Positions 1 to 7,302 of a stretch of DNA of 32,605 bases are shown here, piece after piece (within the stretch, counting starts at the first letter, position 1; each line of letters opens with the position of its first letter). The stretch comes from Pseudolysinimonas_A sp041984585 (GTDB taxonomy: Bacteria > Actinomycetota > Actinomycetes > Actinomycetales > Microbacteriaceae), in NCBI GenBank assembly GCA_041984585.1, contig JBHIXX010000029.1:1-32605 (forward strand). The letters run 5' to 3'. Under the pieces are notes generated by a model that had not been told where the DNA came from, did not search any database, and saw only the letters and a program-made list of their open reading frames with translations. A program made the translations under genes and the position numbers.

Positions 1-5
1 CTCAC
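1..5 (-). CDS. pcaJ: probable first codon of pcaJ (rest outside window)
   Basis: On the minus strand the pcaI stop codon lies in a GTGA overlap, so a GTG codon begins at position 5 in another frame. CoA-transferase alpha and beta subunits are normally adjacent and translationally coupled, so this is probably the start of the beta subunit. Only five bases are visible, so the identification is an inference from pcaI and not from sequence. Confidence 0.3.
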
Positions 6-709
6 GCGGCGCCTCCCGCGGGCGGCGCGGCGGTGAGCCACTCGCGGTCGCCGACCTCGACGACGCGGTCGACGAACAGCCCCGGCGTCACGATCGCCTC
101 GGGGTCGAGTGCGCCGACCTCCACCACCCGGTCGACCTGGGCGACGGTGAGCGTGGCGGCGGTGGCCATCACGGGGTTGAAGTTGCGGCTGGTCTTGCGG
201 AACACGAGGTTGCCCAGCCGGTCGCCGCGATACGCGCCGACGAGCGCGACGTCGCCGTGGATCGGGCTCTCGAGCACGTACTCCCGTCCGTCGATCACCC
301 GGGTCTCCTTGCCCTCGGCGAGCAGGGTGCCGACCCCGGTCGGGGTGAAGAATCCGCCGATGCCCGCGCCGCCGGCGCGGATGCGCTCGGCGAGGTTGCC
401 CTGCGGCACCACCTCGAGGTCGATGTCGCCGGCGCGGTAGAGCCCGTCGAACACCCAGGAGTCGGCCTGGCGCGGGAACGAGCAGATCACCTTGCGTACC
501 CGGCGGGCGGCGAGCAGCGCGGCGAGCCCGGTGTCGCCGTTGCCCGCGTTGTTGCTGACGATGGTGAGGTCGGTGGCGCCGGTCTCGAGCAGCCCGTCGA
601 TGAGGGCGATCGGCTGTCCGGCGAGGCCGAAGCCCCCGACCAGCACGGTGGCGCCATCCGGGATGCCGTCCAGCGCGGCGGCGACGTCGGCGACGATCTT
701 GGTGCGCAT
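2..709 (-). CDS. pcaI: 3-oxoadipate CoA-transferase subunit A
   Basis: This is the alpha subunit of a family I CoA-transferase, 235 aa, full length for the family. With PcaJ it moves CoA from succinyl-CoA to 3-oxoadipate, the penultimate step of the beta-ketoadipate pathway. The N-terminus carries the glycine-rich GGFGLAGQP loop (residues 25-33) typical of alpha subunits, followed by the conserved SNNAGNGDTG and GGFFTPTGVGT segments. The ATG at 707-709 is preceded by a good ribosome binding site (GAGGGAGC on the minus strand). The stop sits in a GTGA overlap with what should be pcaJ. The gene is separated from pcaC by a 128-bp gap holding a tandem palindrome, so it probably has its own regulated promoter. 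An acetoacetate CoA-transferase (AtoD/ScoA) is the alternative, but the pca neighbours favour PcaI. Confidence 0.88.
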   Translation of the reverse strand: MRTKIVADVAAALDGIPDGATVLVGGFGLAGQPIALIDGLLETGATDLTIVSNNAGNGDTGLAALLAARRVRKVICSFPRQADSWVFDGLYRAGDIDLEVVPQGNLAERIRAGGAGIGGFFTPTGVGTLLAEGKETRVIDGREYVLESPIHGDVALVGAYRGDRLGNLVFRKTSRNFNPVMATAATLTVAQVDRVVEVGALDPEAIVTPGLFVDRVVEVGDREWLTAAPPAGGAA

Positions 710-752
710 GCTCCCTCGCGAGGGTCGGCCCGCGGGGCCCGCCGCGGTGCGG

Positions 753-788
753 TGTTCGCTATGCGAACAGATGTTCTCTCAGCGAACA
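753..788. promoter_or_regulatory. tandem palindromic operator upstream of pcaI (IclR-type)
   Basis: There are two similar palindromes. The first, 753-769, is TGTTCGCTATGCGAACA, with perfect 7-bp arms and a 3-bp centre. The second, 772-788, has the same outer arms with one mismatch (TGTTCTC/GCGAACA). Their centres are 19 bp apart, close to two helical turns, so two dimers would sit on one face of the DNA. IclR-family regulators of aromatic catabolism (PcaR/PcaU/PobR) bind sites of this GTTCG/CGAAC type. No regulator gene is visible in the window. The placement 38-102 bp before the pcaI start fits control of pcaIJ. Confidence 0.72.
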
Positions 789-798
789 CAGCCTACGC

Positions 799-828
799 CC
801 GTCCGCGCCGCGGCGCGAGGGCGGACGG
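799..828 (-). terminator. possible hairpin after pcaC
   Basis: The arms CCGTCCGC (799-806) and GCGGACGG (821-828) form a perfect 8-bp stem with a 14-nt loop, 10 nt past the pcaC stop on the minus strand. There is no T-tract, as is common in high-GC actinobacteria. It would separate pcaBDC from pcaIJ transcripts. Confidence 0.4.
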
Positions 829-837
829 TGACGCGGG

Positions 838-1221
838 TCAGTCCGCGTCGGGGCCGAGCGTCTCCACGAGGAGCGCGAAGCCGTGGTTCGCGACCGGAAC
901 CCCGCGGTAGAGGCCGACCTGCAGGATGATCTCGCGGATCTCGGCGCGGGTGAGGCCGTTGCGCAGGGCCGCGCGGAAGTGCATCGGCACCTCCTCCCAC
1001 GAGCCGGCGGTCATCAGCGTGCTGAGCGTGACGACGCTGCGGGCGCGGCGGTCGAGCCCCGGGCGCGACCAGATGTCGCCCCACGCGACGCGGGTGATGT
1101 AGTCCTGGAAGTCCTCTGTGGCCGGGGTCGTGTTCGCCACGGCGCGGTCGACGTGCTCGTCGCCGAGCACCTCCCGCCGCACCCGCATCCCCTGCTCGCG
1201 CCGGTCGTCGTCGGTGGTCAT
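838..1221 (-). CDS. pcaC: 4-carboxymuconolactone decarboxylase
   Basis: This is a 127-aa carboxymuconolactone decarboxylase-family protein that decarboxylates 4-carboxymuconolactone to 3-oxoadipate enol-lactone in the protocatechuate branch. The sequence shows the family core: WGDIWSRPGLDRRARSVVTL near residues 47-66, then the helix with H81 and the LTRAEIREIILQ segment. Length and small all-helical form match stand-alone PcaC. Its ATG overlaps the pcaD stop (ATGA), so the two are translationally coupled. In many actinobacteria pcaD and pcaC are fused as pcaL; here they remain separate genes in the same order. A possible terminator follows the gene. Confidence 0.9.
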   Translation of the reverse strand: MTTDDDRREQGMRVRREVLGDEHVDRAVANTTPATEDFQDYITRVAWGDIWSRPGLDRRARSVVTLSTLMTAGSWEEVPMHFRAALRNGLTRAEIREIILQVGLYRGVPVANHGFALLVETLGPDAD

Positions 1222-2000
1222 GCCGCAGCCCCTTCCCTCGCCGTGGCGGTCACCAACGCCGCCACCGCATCCGGATGATCGACGCTGCCCAGGTGCGCCG
1301 AGCCGGGCTCGACGTGCAGCGTTCCACGGCGGGCGGCGTCGACGGCCGCCCGCGCGTCGTCGAGCGGGATCACCGAGTCCTCCTCGCCCGCGTAGAGCGC
1401 GAACGGCACCGCGAGCTCACCCACCCGGTCGCGCAGATCGGTGTCGCGCAGCGCCTCGACGCAGCGCGCGTACGACTCGTCGTCGACGTCCATCAACCCG
1501 TTCAGCAGGCGTCCGACGAGGTCGGGCTCCTGTTCGCGGAACTCGGGCGTGAACCACCGGGAGGCGGAGCCGGTGACGAGCGACGGGGTGCCCATGCCGC
1601 GCACATCGGCGGCCCGTTGCGTCCACGCCTCGGCGCTGCCGATCCGGGGCAGCGAGCAGACGAGGGTGACGCTCGACACCCGGTCGGGCGCGTCGAGGGC
1701 GAGCTGCAGGCTCGCGACGCCGCCGAGCGAGACTCCGGCCGCGGCGAACCGGCCGAGCCCCGCGGCATCGGCGGCGGCGAGCACCCCGGCGGCGAGCTCC
1801 GCCATGGTGAACGGCCCGGATGCCGCGGGCGACGCGCCGTGGCCGGGCAGGTCCCAGCGCAGCACCGGATGCTGTGCCGCGAGCGTCCCGACGGCGCGAT
1901 CCCACACGGCGGTCGTCGTGCCGAGACTCGGTCCGAGCAGCAGGGGTTCGCCGGATCCCGACGACGGGGTCGCGGCGGCGACGATGACGGGGACGGTCAT
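1218..2000 (-). CDS. pcaD: 3-oxoadipate enol-lactonase
   Basis: This is a 260-aa alpha/beta hydrolase that hydrolyses 3-oxoadipate enol-lactone to 3-oxoadipate. The nucleophile elbow is GVSLGG with Ser91. The acid is probably Asp208 (GEEDSVIP) and the base His236 (GSAHLGSV). The oxyanion-hole region (GPSLGT, 23-28) and the PGHGAS loop (52-57) fit the PcaD family. The open frame extends far upstream, but the start is fixed at the ATG 1998-2000 because it overlaps the pcaB stop as ATGA and gives a normal-length protein. The stop in turn overlaps the pcaC start, so B-D-C form a tightly coupled operon. Confidence 0.9.
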   Translation of the reverse strand: MTVPVIVAAATPSSGSGEPLLLGPSLGTTTAVWDRAVGTLAAQHPVLRWDLPGHGASPAASGPFTMAELAAGVLAAADAAGLGRFAAAGVSLGGVASLQLALDAPDRVSSVTLVCSLPRIGSAEAWTQRAADVRGMGTPSLVTGSASRWFTPEFREQEPDLVGRLLNGLMDVDDESYARCVEALRDTDLRDRVGELAVPFALYAGEEDSVIPLDDARAAVDAARRGTLHVEPGSAHLGSVDHPDAVAALVTATAREGAAA

Positions 2001-3193
2001 CCGAGTTCCTTCCGGGCGGCGTCGAGCAGGCGGTCGGTGAACGCGTCGGCGTCGCCGAGGTAGTCGGCCGGGGCGGCGGGCCCGGGCACGTGCTTGGCGC
2101 GCTCGCTCAGCAGGTCGTCGGCCGACGCGGCCAGGTTGGCCGCGATCCGGTCGGGATACACCCGCAGTCCGTCGGCGAGCTCCCGCCCGGTCGCGGCCGC
2201 GCCGCCGGCCGTGCGCAACAGCGCGCGCAGGGCGGACCACTCCGCGTGCCATGCGCCGTCGGGCCGCTCGTCGACCGTGGCGGCCGCCGCGTGCAGCGTC
2301 GCGGCGAGCGGTGGCGCCTCGACGGATGCCGCCACCAGCAGCACCGCGCGGGTGGGGTTGGCCTTGTGCGGCATCGCCGACGACCCGCCGCCCGCGCCGT
2401 CGTCGACCTCGCCGACCTCGGTGCGGGCCAGCGTGGCGACGTTGCGTCCGACGGTGCCGAGCGCGGCGCACAGCTCGGCGAGCGCGTCGCCCAGCCGCGT
2501 GACGGGGGAGCGCAGCACGTGCCAGGGCGCGATCGGCGCGGCGAGACCCAGCTCCGCGGCGAGCCGATCGGCCGCGGCGACCGCGGCGCCGGGACCGTCG
2601 AGGGTGACCACGGCGGCCCCCGTGCCGCCGGCTCCGCCGAACTGGGCGGGGAAGGCCGCGGCGGCGTCCCGCACGGCGCGGGCCGCCCGGGCGACCGTCC
2701 AGGCCCACCCGGCGAGGCGCAGTCCGAGCGTGGTCGGGGTCGCCGCCTGGGTGAGGGTGCGTCCGACGACGACGGTGCCGCGGTGCTGCTCGGCGTGGGC
2801 GATGAGGCCATGGGTGGCGGCGGCCGCGTCATCGGCGATCACGGCGGCGGCGCGCGTGGCGACGAGGGCGAGCGCGCTGTCGAGCACGTCCTGGCTGGTC
2901 GCGCCGCGGTGCAGGGCCGCCGCGTCGTCGGCGGGCAGCCGGTCGCGCAGCATCCCGACGAGGGGGATGACCGGATTGCCGCCGGCGCGCGCGGCGATCG
3001 CCAGCTCGCGGGGGTTGAGCGACGCCCCGACATCGCGGATGCGGTCCGCCGTGGCGGGCGCGCCGGCGACGGTCGCCATGGCGGCCTCGACCTCGACCAG
3101 GGCGGCGAGAACGGCGGAGTCGCCGGTGGCGGCGGCGACGGGGGTGCCCGCCCAGCCCGGGGCGAGCAGTCCGTGGTCGGCGTCGTCGGTCAC
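1997..3193 (-). CDS. pcaB: 3-carboxy-cis,cis-muconate cycloisomerase
   Basis: This is a 398-aa member of the fumarase/argininosuccinate lyase superfamily that lactonises 3-carboxy-cis,cis-muconate to 4-carboxymuconolactone. It carries the superfamily signature GSSAMPHKANP at residues 270-280, the ATSQDVLDSA segment (98-107) and GRTLTQAATP (144-153). The length is slightly short for PcaB (often about 450 aa), mainly at the C-terminus. I chose the GTG at 3191-3193 because the homologous sequence begins there and a TACCGT -10 hexamer lies exactly 6 nt before it. The much longer open frame upstream overlaps the lipoprotein gene in another frame. The genes for protocatechuate dioxygenase (pcaHG), which often precede pcaB, are not next to it. 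Confidence 0.88.
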   Translation of the reverse strand: MTDDADHGLLAPGWAGTPVAAATGDSAVLAALVEVEAAMATVAGAPATADRIRDVGASLNPRELAIAARAGGNPVIPLVGMLRDRLPADDAAALHRGATSQDVLDSALALVATRAAAVIADDAAAATHGLIAHAEQHRGTVVVGRTLTQAATPTTLGLRLAGWAWTVARAARAVRDAAAAFPAQFGGAGGTGAAVVTLDGPGAAVAAADRLAAELGLAAPIAPWHVLRSPVTRLGDALAELCAALGTVGRNVATLARTEVGEVDDGAGGGSSAMPHKANPTRAVLLVAASVEAPPLAATLHAAAATVDERPDGAWHAEWSALRALLRTAGGAAATGRELADGLRVYPDRIAANLAASADDLLSERAKHVPGPAAPADYLGDADAFTDRLLDAARKELG

Positions 3194-3199
3194 GCGCCC

Positions 3200-3205
3200 A
3201 CGGTA
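3200..3205 (-). promoter_or_regulatory. -10 hexamer of pcaBDC, leaderless type
   Basis: TACCGT on the minus strand, followed by 6 nt and the GTG start of pcaB. No recognisable -35 was seen. The same spacing recurs at many starts in this window, which supports both the promoter and the start codon. Confidence 0.55.
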
Positions 3206-3294
3206 GCCCAGCGGGCCCCGCGCCGAGGGTCGCTTCCGGTGGATGGACCGGCGCGGCACGTCGCGACCGACCGACAGCCGCCGGACGACGACGA

Positions 3295-3322
3295 GGGGCG
3301 CGCGACCGCGGTCGCGCGCCCC
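3295..3322 (-). terminator. 28-bp perfect palindrome after the lipoprotein gene
   Basis: The perfect 14-bp arms read GGGGCGCGCGACCG and its complement, 19 nt beyond the stop of the lipoprotein gene on the minus strand. As RNA it would fold into a very stable GC stem. There is no T-run. It most likely ends the lipoprotein transcript before the pcaB promoter. Confidence 0.6.
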
Positions 3323-3341
3323 TTCGGGTCGGATCCGGGGA

Positions 3342-3857
3342 TCAGGCCCCGATGTTCTCCAGCGTGCCCGTGGTCTGGCCGTTCGGGTCGTAGATGGTGC
3401 AGAGCACCTCGCGGTCGCCGAGCTGCTCCCAGCTGTCCTGGGTCGGGATGTAGTACGAGTAGTCGTAGATCGACGACTCCCACTCGACGCCGGTGAAGTC
3501 GCCGAACGCGTCGTAGCAGAGCTGGTCGGCCTGCTGCTGCACCGAGTCGTCACCGGGGAAGCTGTCGCCGCTCAGCTGGAACGTCGCGAACGCCTCGCTG
3601 TCGTGCGGCTCCGAGCACGGGGTGAACGGCACCTCGGAGACGTTGCCCGACACGGACGCGTCGTTGAGGCAGTCGCCGACCTGGATGCTGAACACGTCGC
3701 CGTCGTCGTTGCCCGAGACCACGTTGCCGTCCTCGTCGCGCTCGGTGGTGTTGGTGAGCGTGTTGAGGAGGCTGCAGCCCGAGAGGCCGATGCTCGCGGC
3801 GGCGACGATCGTGACCGCGATCGCGCGCACCCAGATCTTCTCGTTCAGAGCGGTCAT
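3342..3857 (-). CDS. septum-formation-domain lipoprotein
   Basis: This 171-aa exported lipoprotein has an N-terminal signal peptide (hydrophobic stretch about residues 11-24) ending in the lipobox LSGC with Cys28 as the lipidated residue. The mature part matches the actinobacterial septum formation domain: V-GDCL at 57-61, then a VPFTPCSEPHDSEAFA segment and two later cysteines (Cys114 and Cys153), which probably form disulfides outside the cell. A low-complexity acidic stretch (about 39-53) follows the lipid anchor. A TACACT -10 (3921-3926) and an AGGAAG ribosome binding site precede the ATG. The function of this domain is poorly defined; the name comes from one characterised member. It is transcribed alone, with a strong palindromic terminator behind it. 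Confidence 0.72.
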   Translation of the reverse strand: MTALNEKIWVRAIAVTIVAAASIGLSGCSLLNTLTNTTERDEDGNVVSGNDDGDVFSIQVGDCLNDASVSGNVSEVPFTPCSEPHDSEAFATFQLSGDSFPGDDSVQQQADQLCYDAFGDFTGVEWESSIYDYSYYIPTQDSWEQLGDREVLCTIYDPNGQTTGTLENIGA

Positions 3858-3920
3858 GGGGGTCTCTTCCTGTCGTCGGTTGCTGTGTGCCGGCGACGGT
3901 GAAGCCCCCGGATGGCCGTC

Positions 3921-3926
3921 AGTGTA
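3921..3926 (-). promoter_or_regulatory. -10 of the lipoprotein gene
   Basis: TACACT on the minus strand, about 64 nt before the ATG. It gives a leader that includes an AGGAAG ribosome binding site. The -35 is not recognisable. Confidence 0.4.
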
Positions 3927-3967
3927 GCGGGGCCCGATATCGCTCGGATGTCCTCGCGGCGGCTCGG

Positions 3968-3980
3968 CGCGGACCCCGCG
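3968..3980 (-). terminator. small hairpin after hisN
   Basis: CGCGG and CCGCG arms around a 3-nt loop, 11 nt past the hisN stop on the minus strand. It is short and GC-only, so the call is weak. Confidence 0.25.
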
Positions 3981-3991
3981 TCGCGCGCGCG

Positions 3992-4777
3992 TCAGCGCAG
4001 GCCGGCGAGCACGACGTCGTGCAGGAGCCCGTTGGTGGCCACCACCCCGCCGGTGCGGATGTCATCCGCCCCCGCGGCGTCGGTCACCCGGCCGCCGGCC
4101 TCGCGCACGATCGGCACGAGGGCGGCGATGTCCCACGGCTTCATGTCGAATTCGCCGGCGATGTCGATGGCGCCCTCGGCGACGAGCATGTACGACCACA
4201 GGTCGCCGAACGCGCGGGTGCGACCCACCGAACGGCTGAGCCCGAGCAGCTGCTCGAGTCGTCCCGCCTCGTCCCAGCCCTGCAGGTTGTTGTAGCTCAG
4301 GGTGGCGTCCGCGAGGTCGTCGACGCCGCTCACCGACATCCGGCGCGGCTCTCCGCCGTCGACGCTCGTCCAGGCGCCGTGCCCCGACGCCGCCCACCAG
4401 CGGCGTCCGAGCGCCGGGGCGCTCACCACGCCGACCTCGAGCACGCCGTCCACCTCGAGCGCGAGCAGCAGACCCCAGATCGGCACGCCGCGCACGAAGT
4501 TCGACGTGCCGTCGATCGGGTCGACGATCCACCGGCGCCGCGAGTCGCCCGCCTCGCCGAACTCCTCGCCGAGGACGGCGTCGCCCGGTCGCGCCGCGGC
4601 GAGGTGCTCGCGCACCACCTGCTCGACCCGGCGGTCGGCATCCGTCACGAACGATCGGTCGGGCTTCAGCTGCACGTCGAGGTCCTGCGCCCGATAGCGG
4701 TCGATCGCGATCAGGTCGGCCTCGCCGGCGAGGGTGAGCGCGACCGACAGGTCGTCGGCGGGGGCGAACTCCGTCAC
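3992..4777 (-). CDS. hisN: inositol-monophosphatase-fold histidinol-phosphatase
   Basis: This 261-aa Mg2+/Li+-sensitive phosphatase fold protein probably removes phosphate from histidinol phosphate in histidine synthesis, as the actinobacterial enzymes in this position do. The metal-site motifs are GEE (70-72) and WIVDPIDGTSN (83-93). A third metal-binding Asp lies in KPWDIAALVPIVREAGG in the C-terminal half. The GTG start at 4775-4777 overlaps the rsgA stop (GTGA), so it is coupled to rsgA. Gene order aroA–rsgA–hisN next to a SigR-type sigma factor is conserved in Streptomyces and relatives. The fold alone cannot exclude inositol-1-phosphatase; the neighbourhood favours HisN. Confidence 0.85.
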   Translation of the reverse strand: MTEFAPADDLSVALTLAGEADLIAIDRYRAQDLDVQLKPDRSFVTDADRRVEQVVREHLAAARPGDAVLGEEFGEAGDSRRRWIVDPIDGTSNFVRGVPIWGLLLALEVDGVLEVGVVSAPALGRRWWAASGHGAWTSVDGGEPRRMSVSGVDDLADATLSYNNLQGWDEAGRLEQLLGLSRSVGRTRAFGDLWSYMLVAEGAIDIAGEFDMKPWDIAALVPIVREAGGRVTDAAGADDIRTGGVVATNGLLHDVVLAGLR

Positions 4778-5841
4778 GAGGCCAGGGTACCCAGCAGTCG
4801 CCGCAGCGAATCGACCCGGGATGCCGCGAGGCGCCCGTCGGCGACGGCCTCGTCGAGGTCGCAGTCGGGGGCGTCGGCCAGGTGGGTGCAGCCGCGCGGG
4901 CAGTCGGCGGCCACCGCCGCGACGTCGGTGAAGGCGAGCAGGATGTTCGCCGGGTCGACGTGTCCGAGCCCGAACGAGCGCACCCCCGGGGTATCGATGA
5001 TCCAGCCGCCGGTGGGCACCCTGAGCGACACCGTCGACGACGAGGTGTGGCGCCCCCGCCCGGTGACCGTGTTCACCGCGCCGGTCGCCCGGTCGGCATC
5101 CGGCACCAGGGCGTTGACCAGGGTCGACTTGCCGACCCCGGAGTGGCCGACCGCGACCGTGGTGTGCCCGTCGAGCGCCGGCGCCAGCTCGGCCAGCGGG
5201 AAGGCGTCGCGCGAGCTGCGGAACACCGGCAGGTCGAGCCCGGCGAATTCGGCCAGGAACGGCTCGGGATCGGCGAGGTCGGTCTTCGTGATCACCAGCA
5301 GCGGGGCGATGCCCGCGTCGTACGCCGCCACCAGGTAGCGGTCGACGAGTCGCGGCCGGGGCTCCGGATCGGCGGCGGCGACCACGACGAGCAACTGGTC
5401 GGCGTTGGCGACGATCACCCGCTCGACCGCGTCGGTGTCATCCGCGCTGCGGCGCAGCAGGGTCTCGCGGTCGGCGACCCGCACGATGCGGGCGAGGGTG
5501 CCGTCGTCGCCGCTGGTGTCGCCCACCAGGTCGACCCGGTCGCCGGTCACGATGGCCTGGTCGCGCAGCTCGCGGGCGCGGGTCGCGGTGAGGGTGTGCT
5601 CGCCCGGTGCCCCGGCGTCTCCGCCGTCGTCGCTCCCGGCGTCGTCGCTCCCGGGGTCGCCGACGAGCACCGTGTAGCGGCCCCGGTCGACGCCGAGCAC
5701 GCGGCCCGGAACGGCGTCCTCGTGGGCGGGGCGGGTCTTGGTGCGCGGACGGTTGCCCTTCGGGTTCGGGCGCACGCGCACGTCGTCCTCCGACCAGAGG
5801 TCGTCGGCGTCGTCCTCGTCGTCGGGCGGCAGCCAGCTCAC
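4774..5841 (-). CDS. rsgA: ribosome small-subunit-dependent GTPase A
   Basis: This 355-aa late 30S assembly GTPase has circularly permuted G motifs. The G4-like TKTD (185-188) comes before G1 GHSGVGKST (232-240), and G3 is DTPG (283-286). The C-terminal zinc knuckle uses Cys314, Cys318, His320 and Cys327. The OB-fold region spans about 44-130, with an acidic, Asp/Gly-rich insertion at about 64-80. The N-terminal 40 residues are acidic then Arg/Lys/Pro-rich. The GTG start (5839-5841) is 13 bp after the aroA stop, and the stop overlaps hisN, so it is the middle gene of the aroA-rsgA-hisN operon. Confidence 0.93.
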   Translation of the reverse strand: MSWLPPDDEDDADDLWSEDDVRVRPNPKGNRPRTKTRPAHEDAVPGRVLGVDRGRYTVLVGDPGSDDAGSDDGGDAGAPGEHTLTATRARELRDQAIVTGDRVDLVGDTSGDDGTLARIVRVADRETLLRRSADDTDAVERVIVANADQLLVVVAAADPEPRPRLVDRYLVAAYDAGIAPLLVITKTDLADPEPFLAEFAGLDLPVFRSSRDAFPLAELAPALDGHTTVAVGHSGVGKSTLVNALVPDADRATGAVNTVTGRGRHTSSSTVSLRVPTGGWIIDTPGVRSFGLGHVDPANILLAFTDVAAVAADCPRGCTHLADAPDCDLDEAVADGRLAASRVDSLRRLLGTLAS

Positions 5842-5854
5842 GCGGTCCGCCGGA

Positions 5855-7210
5855 TCATCGCGCGGCGCTCCGCGTCATCGCCGTCCACAGGCCCACGAAG
5901 TCGGGCAGGGTCTTCGCGGTGGTGGCGACGTCGTCGAGCACCACGCCGGGGACCGCCAGCCCGATGATCGCGCCGGCCGTCGCCATCCGGTGGTCCTCGT
6001 AGCAGCGCCACTCGCCGCCGTGCAGCGGGCGCGGGCGGATCTCGAGACCGTCGTCGAGCTCGGTGACGTCGCCCCCGAGGCGGCCGATCTCGGCGGCGAG
6101 GGCGGCGAGCCGATCGGTCTCGTGGCCGCGCAGGTGCCCGATGCCGGTGATGCGGCTGGGTCCCCCGGCGAGCGCCGCGAGGGCGACGATCGCGGGTGCG
6201 AGCTCCCCGCCAGCGGAGAGGTCGAGGTCGACGCCGGGGAGCGTCGCCCCGCCGCGCACGCCGGCGCCGCCGTCGACGACGAGCGCGTCGCCGTCACGGG
6301 TCACCCGGGCGCCGAACAGCGGGAGGATCTCGGCGAGGTGCGCACCCACCTGCGTGGTGCTCGCCGGCCAGCCCGGCACGCGCACCCGGCCCCCGGCGAC
6401 CAGCGCGGCGACCAGGAACGGCGCCGCGTTGGAGAGGTCGGGCTCGATCGCGACGTCGCGCGCCGCGATCGGCCCGGGCGCGACCGTCCAGACCGCCTCA
6501 GCGGGGGAGTCCACCCGCACGCCGCGGGCGGCGAGGCAGGCGAGGGTCATCTCGATGTGCGGGACGCTCGGCAGCCGCTCGCCGACGTGACGCAGTTCGA
6601 GGCCGTTCGCGAACCGCGGCGCCGCCAGCAGCAGGCCGGAGACGAACTGGCTCGACGCCGACGCGTCGATCCCCACCGATCCGCCGGCCACCGATCGCGA
6701 GCCGACGATCGTGAAGGGCAGGGCGCCGCGGCCGTCGTCGTCGACGCGGATGCCGAGCTCGCGCAGTCCGGCCAGCATCCCCGCCATCGGGCGGCGGCGG
6801 GCGCCCTCGTCGCCGTCGAACCGCACCGGACCGTCGGCGAGGGCCGCGATCGGCGGCACGAACCGCATCACGGTGCCCGCCAGGCCGCAGTCGACCCCGA
6901 CGTCGCCGACGAGCGGCCCCGGCGTCACCCGCAGGTCGGCGGGGCCGCCGTCGACGCCCGGGACCTCGTTGATGCGGGCGCCGAGCGCGGTGAGCGCGGC
7001 CACCATCAGCGCCGAGTCGCGGGAGTGCAGCGGGGCGCTCAGGGTGCCGGGGCCCTCGGCCAGCGCGGCGAGCACGAGTTCGCGGTTGGTGAGGCTCTTC
7101 GAGCCCGGCAGACGCACCGCGGCGTCGAGCGGTGCGGCGGCTGCGGGCGCCTCCCACGGCTCCCCGGCGGCCACCGCGCCGTCGGCCGCGGAATAGGTCT
7201 CGGTGCTCAT
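5855..7210 (-). CDS. aroA: 3-phosphoshikimate 1-carboxyvinyltransferase (EPSP synthase)
   Basis: This 451-aa enzyme joins phosphoenolpyruvate to shikimate-3-phosphate in aromatic amino acid synthesis. Visible signatures are LPGSKSLTNR (34-43, with the catalytic Lys and the phosphate-binding Arg), the GDEGARRRPM segment and EDHRMA near residues 405-410. The length is normal, and the N-terminal 25 residues are a variable Ala-rich extension. The ATG is at 7208-7210. A TACCCT -10 (7220-7225) sits only 9 nt upstream, so the leader is at most a few nucleotides long. The first codons overlap the divergent sigma-factor promoter (7190-7215). Confidence 0.95.
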   Translation of the reverse strand: MSTETYSAADGAVAAGEPWEAPAAAAPLDAAVRLPGSKSLTNRELVLAALAEGPGTLSAPLHSRDSALMVAALTALGARINEVPGVDGGPADLRVTPGPLVGDVGVDCGLAGTVMRFVPPIAALADGPVRFDGDEGARRRPMAGMLAGLRELGIRVDDDGRGALPFTIVGSRSVAGGSVGIDASASSQFVSGLLLAAPRFANGLELRHVGERLPSVPHIEMTLACLAARGVRVDSPAEAVWTVAPGPIAARDVAIEPDLSNAAPFLVAALVAGGRVRVPGWPASTTQVGAHLAEILPLFGARVTRDGDALVVDGGAGVRGGATLPGVDLDLSAGGELAPAIVALAALAGGPSRITGIGHLRGHETDRLAALAAEIGRLGGDVTELDDGLEIRPRPLHGGEWRCYEDHRMATAGAIIGLAVPGVVLDDVATTAKTLPDFVGLWTAMTRSAAR

Positions 7211-7215
7211 CGGTT
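7190..7215 (+). promoter_or_regulatory. SigR/SigH-type autoregulatory promoter
   Basis: GGAAT (7190-7194; GGAATA to 7195), then exactly 18 nt, then GTT (7213-7215). This is the consensus spacing recognised by Streptomyces SigR and mycobacterial SigH. It points toward the sigma gene and lies across the first codons of the divergent aroA. Transcription should start near 7219-7224, directly before an in-frame ATG at 7225. Confidence 0.78.
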
Positions 7216-7219
7216 GTCA

Positions 7220-7225
7220 AGGGTA
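7220..7225 (-). promoter_or_regulatory. -10 hexamer of aroA
   Basis: TACCCT on the minus strand, 9 nt before the aroA ATG, implying an almost leaderless aroA-rsgA-hisN transcript. It overlaps the start region of the divergent sigma-dependent transcript. Confidence 0.4.
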
Positions 7226-7288
7226 TGCCCGTCGCCGTCCTCGCACCGCCCGCGCGCCCGCGCTGGGGGCGCGCGCAGCCGACGCACG

Positions 7289-7294
7289 TAGGCT
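7289..7294 (+). promoter_or_regulatory. second, housekeeping-type -10 of the sigma gene
   Basis: TAGGCT followed by 8 nt and the ATG at 7303. It has the same layout as other presumed leaderless starts in the window and would give the short sigma isoform independent of SigR activity. Confidence 0.5.
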
Positions 7295-7302
7295 GGGGCG
7301 CG

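Noticed and set aside
1218..2708. 496-codon version of pcaD with a long N-terminal part
   Set aside because: The extra part is antisense-like, Arg-rich and overlaps pcaB in another frame; the ATGA overlap gives a normal 260-aa PcaD.
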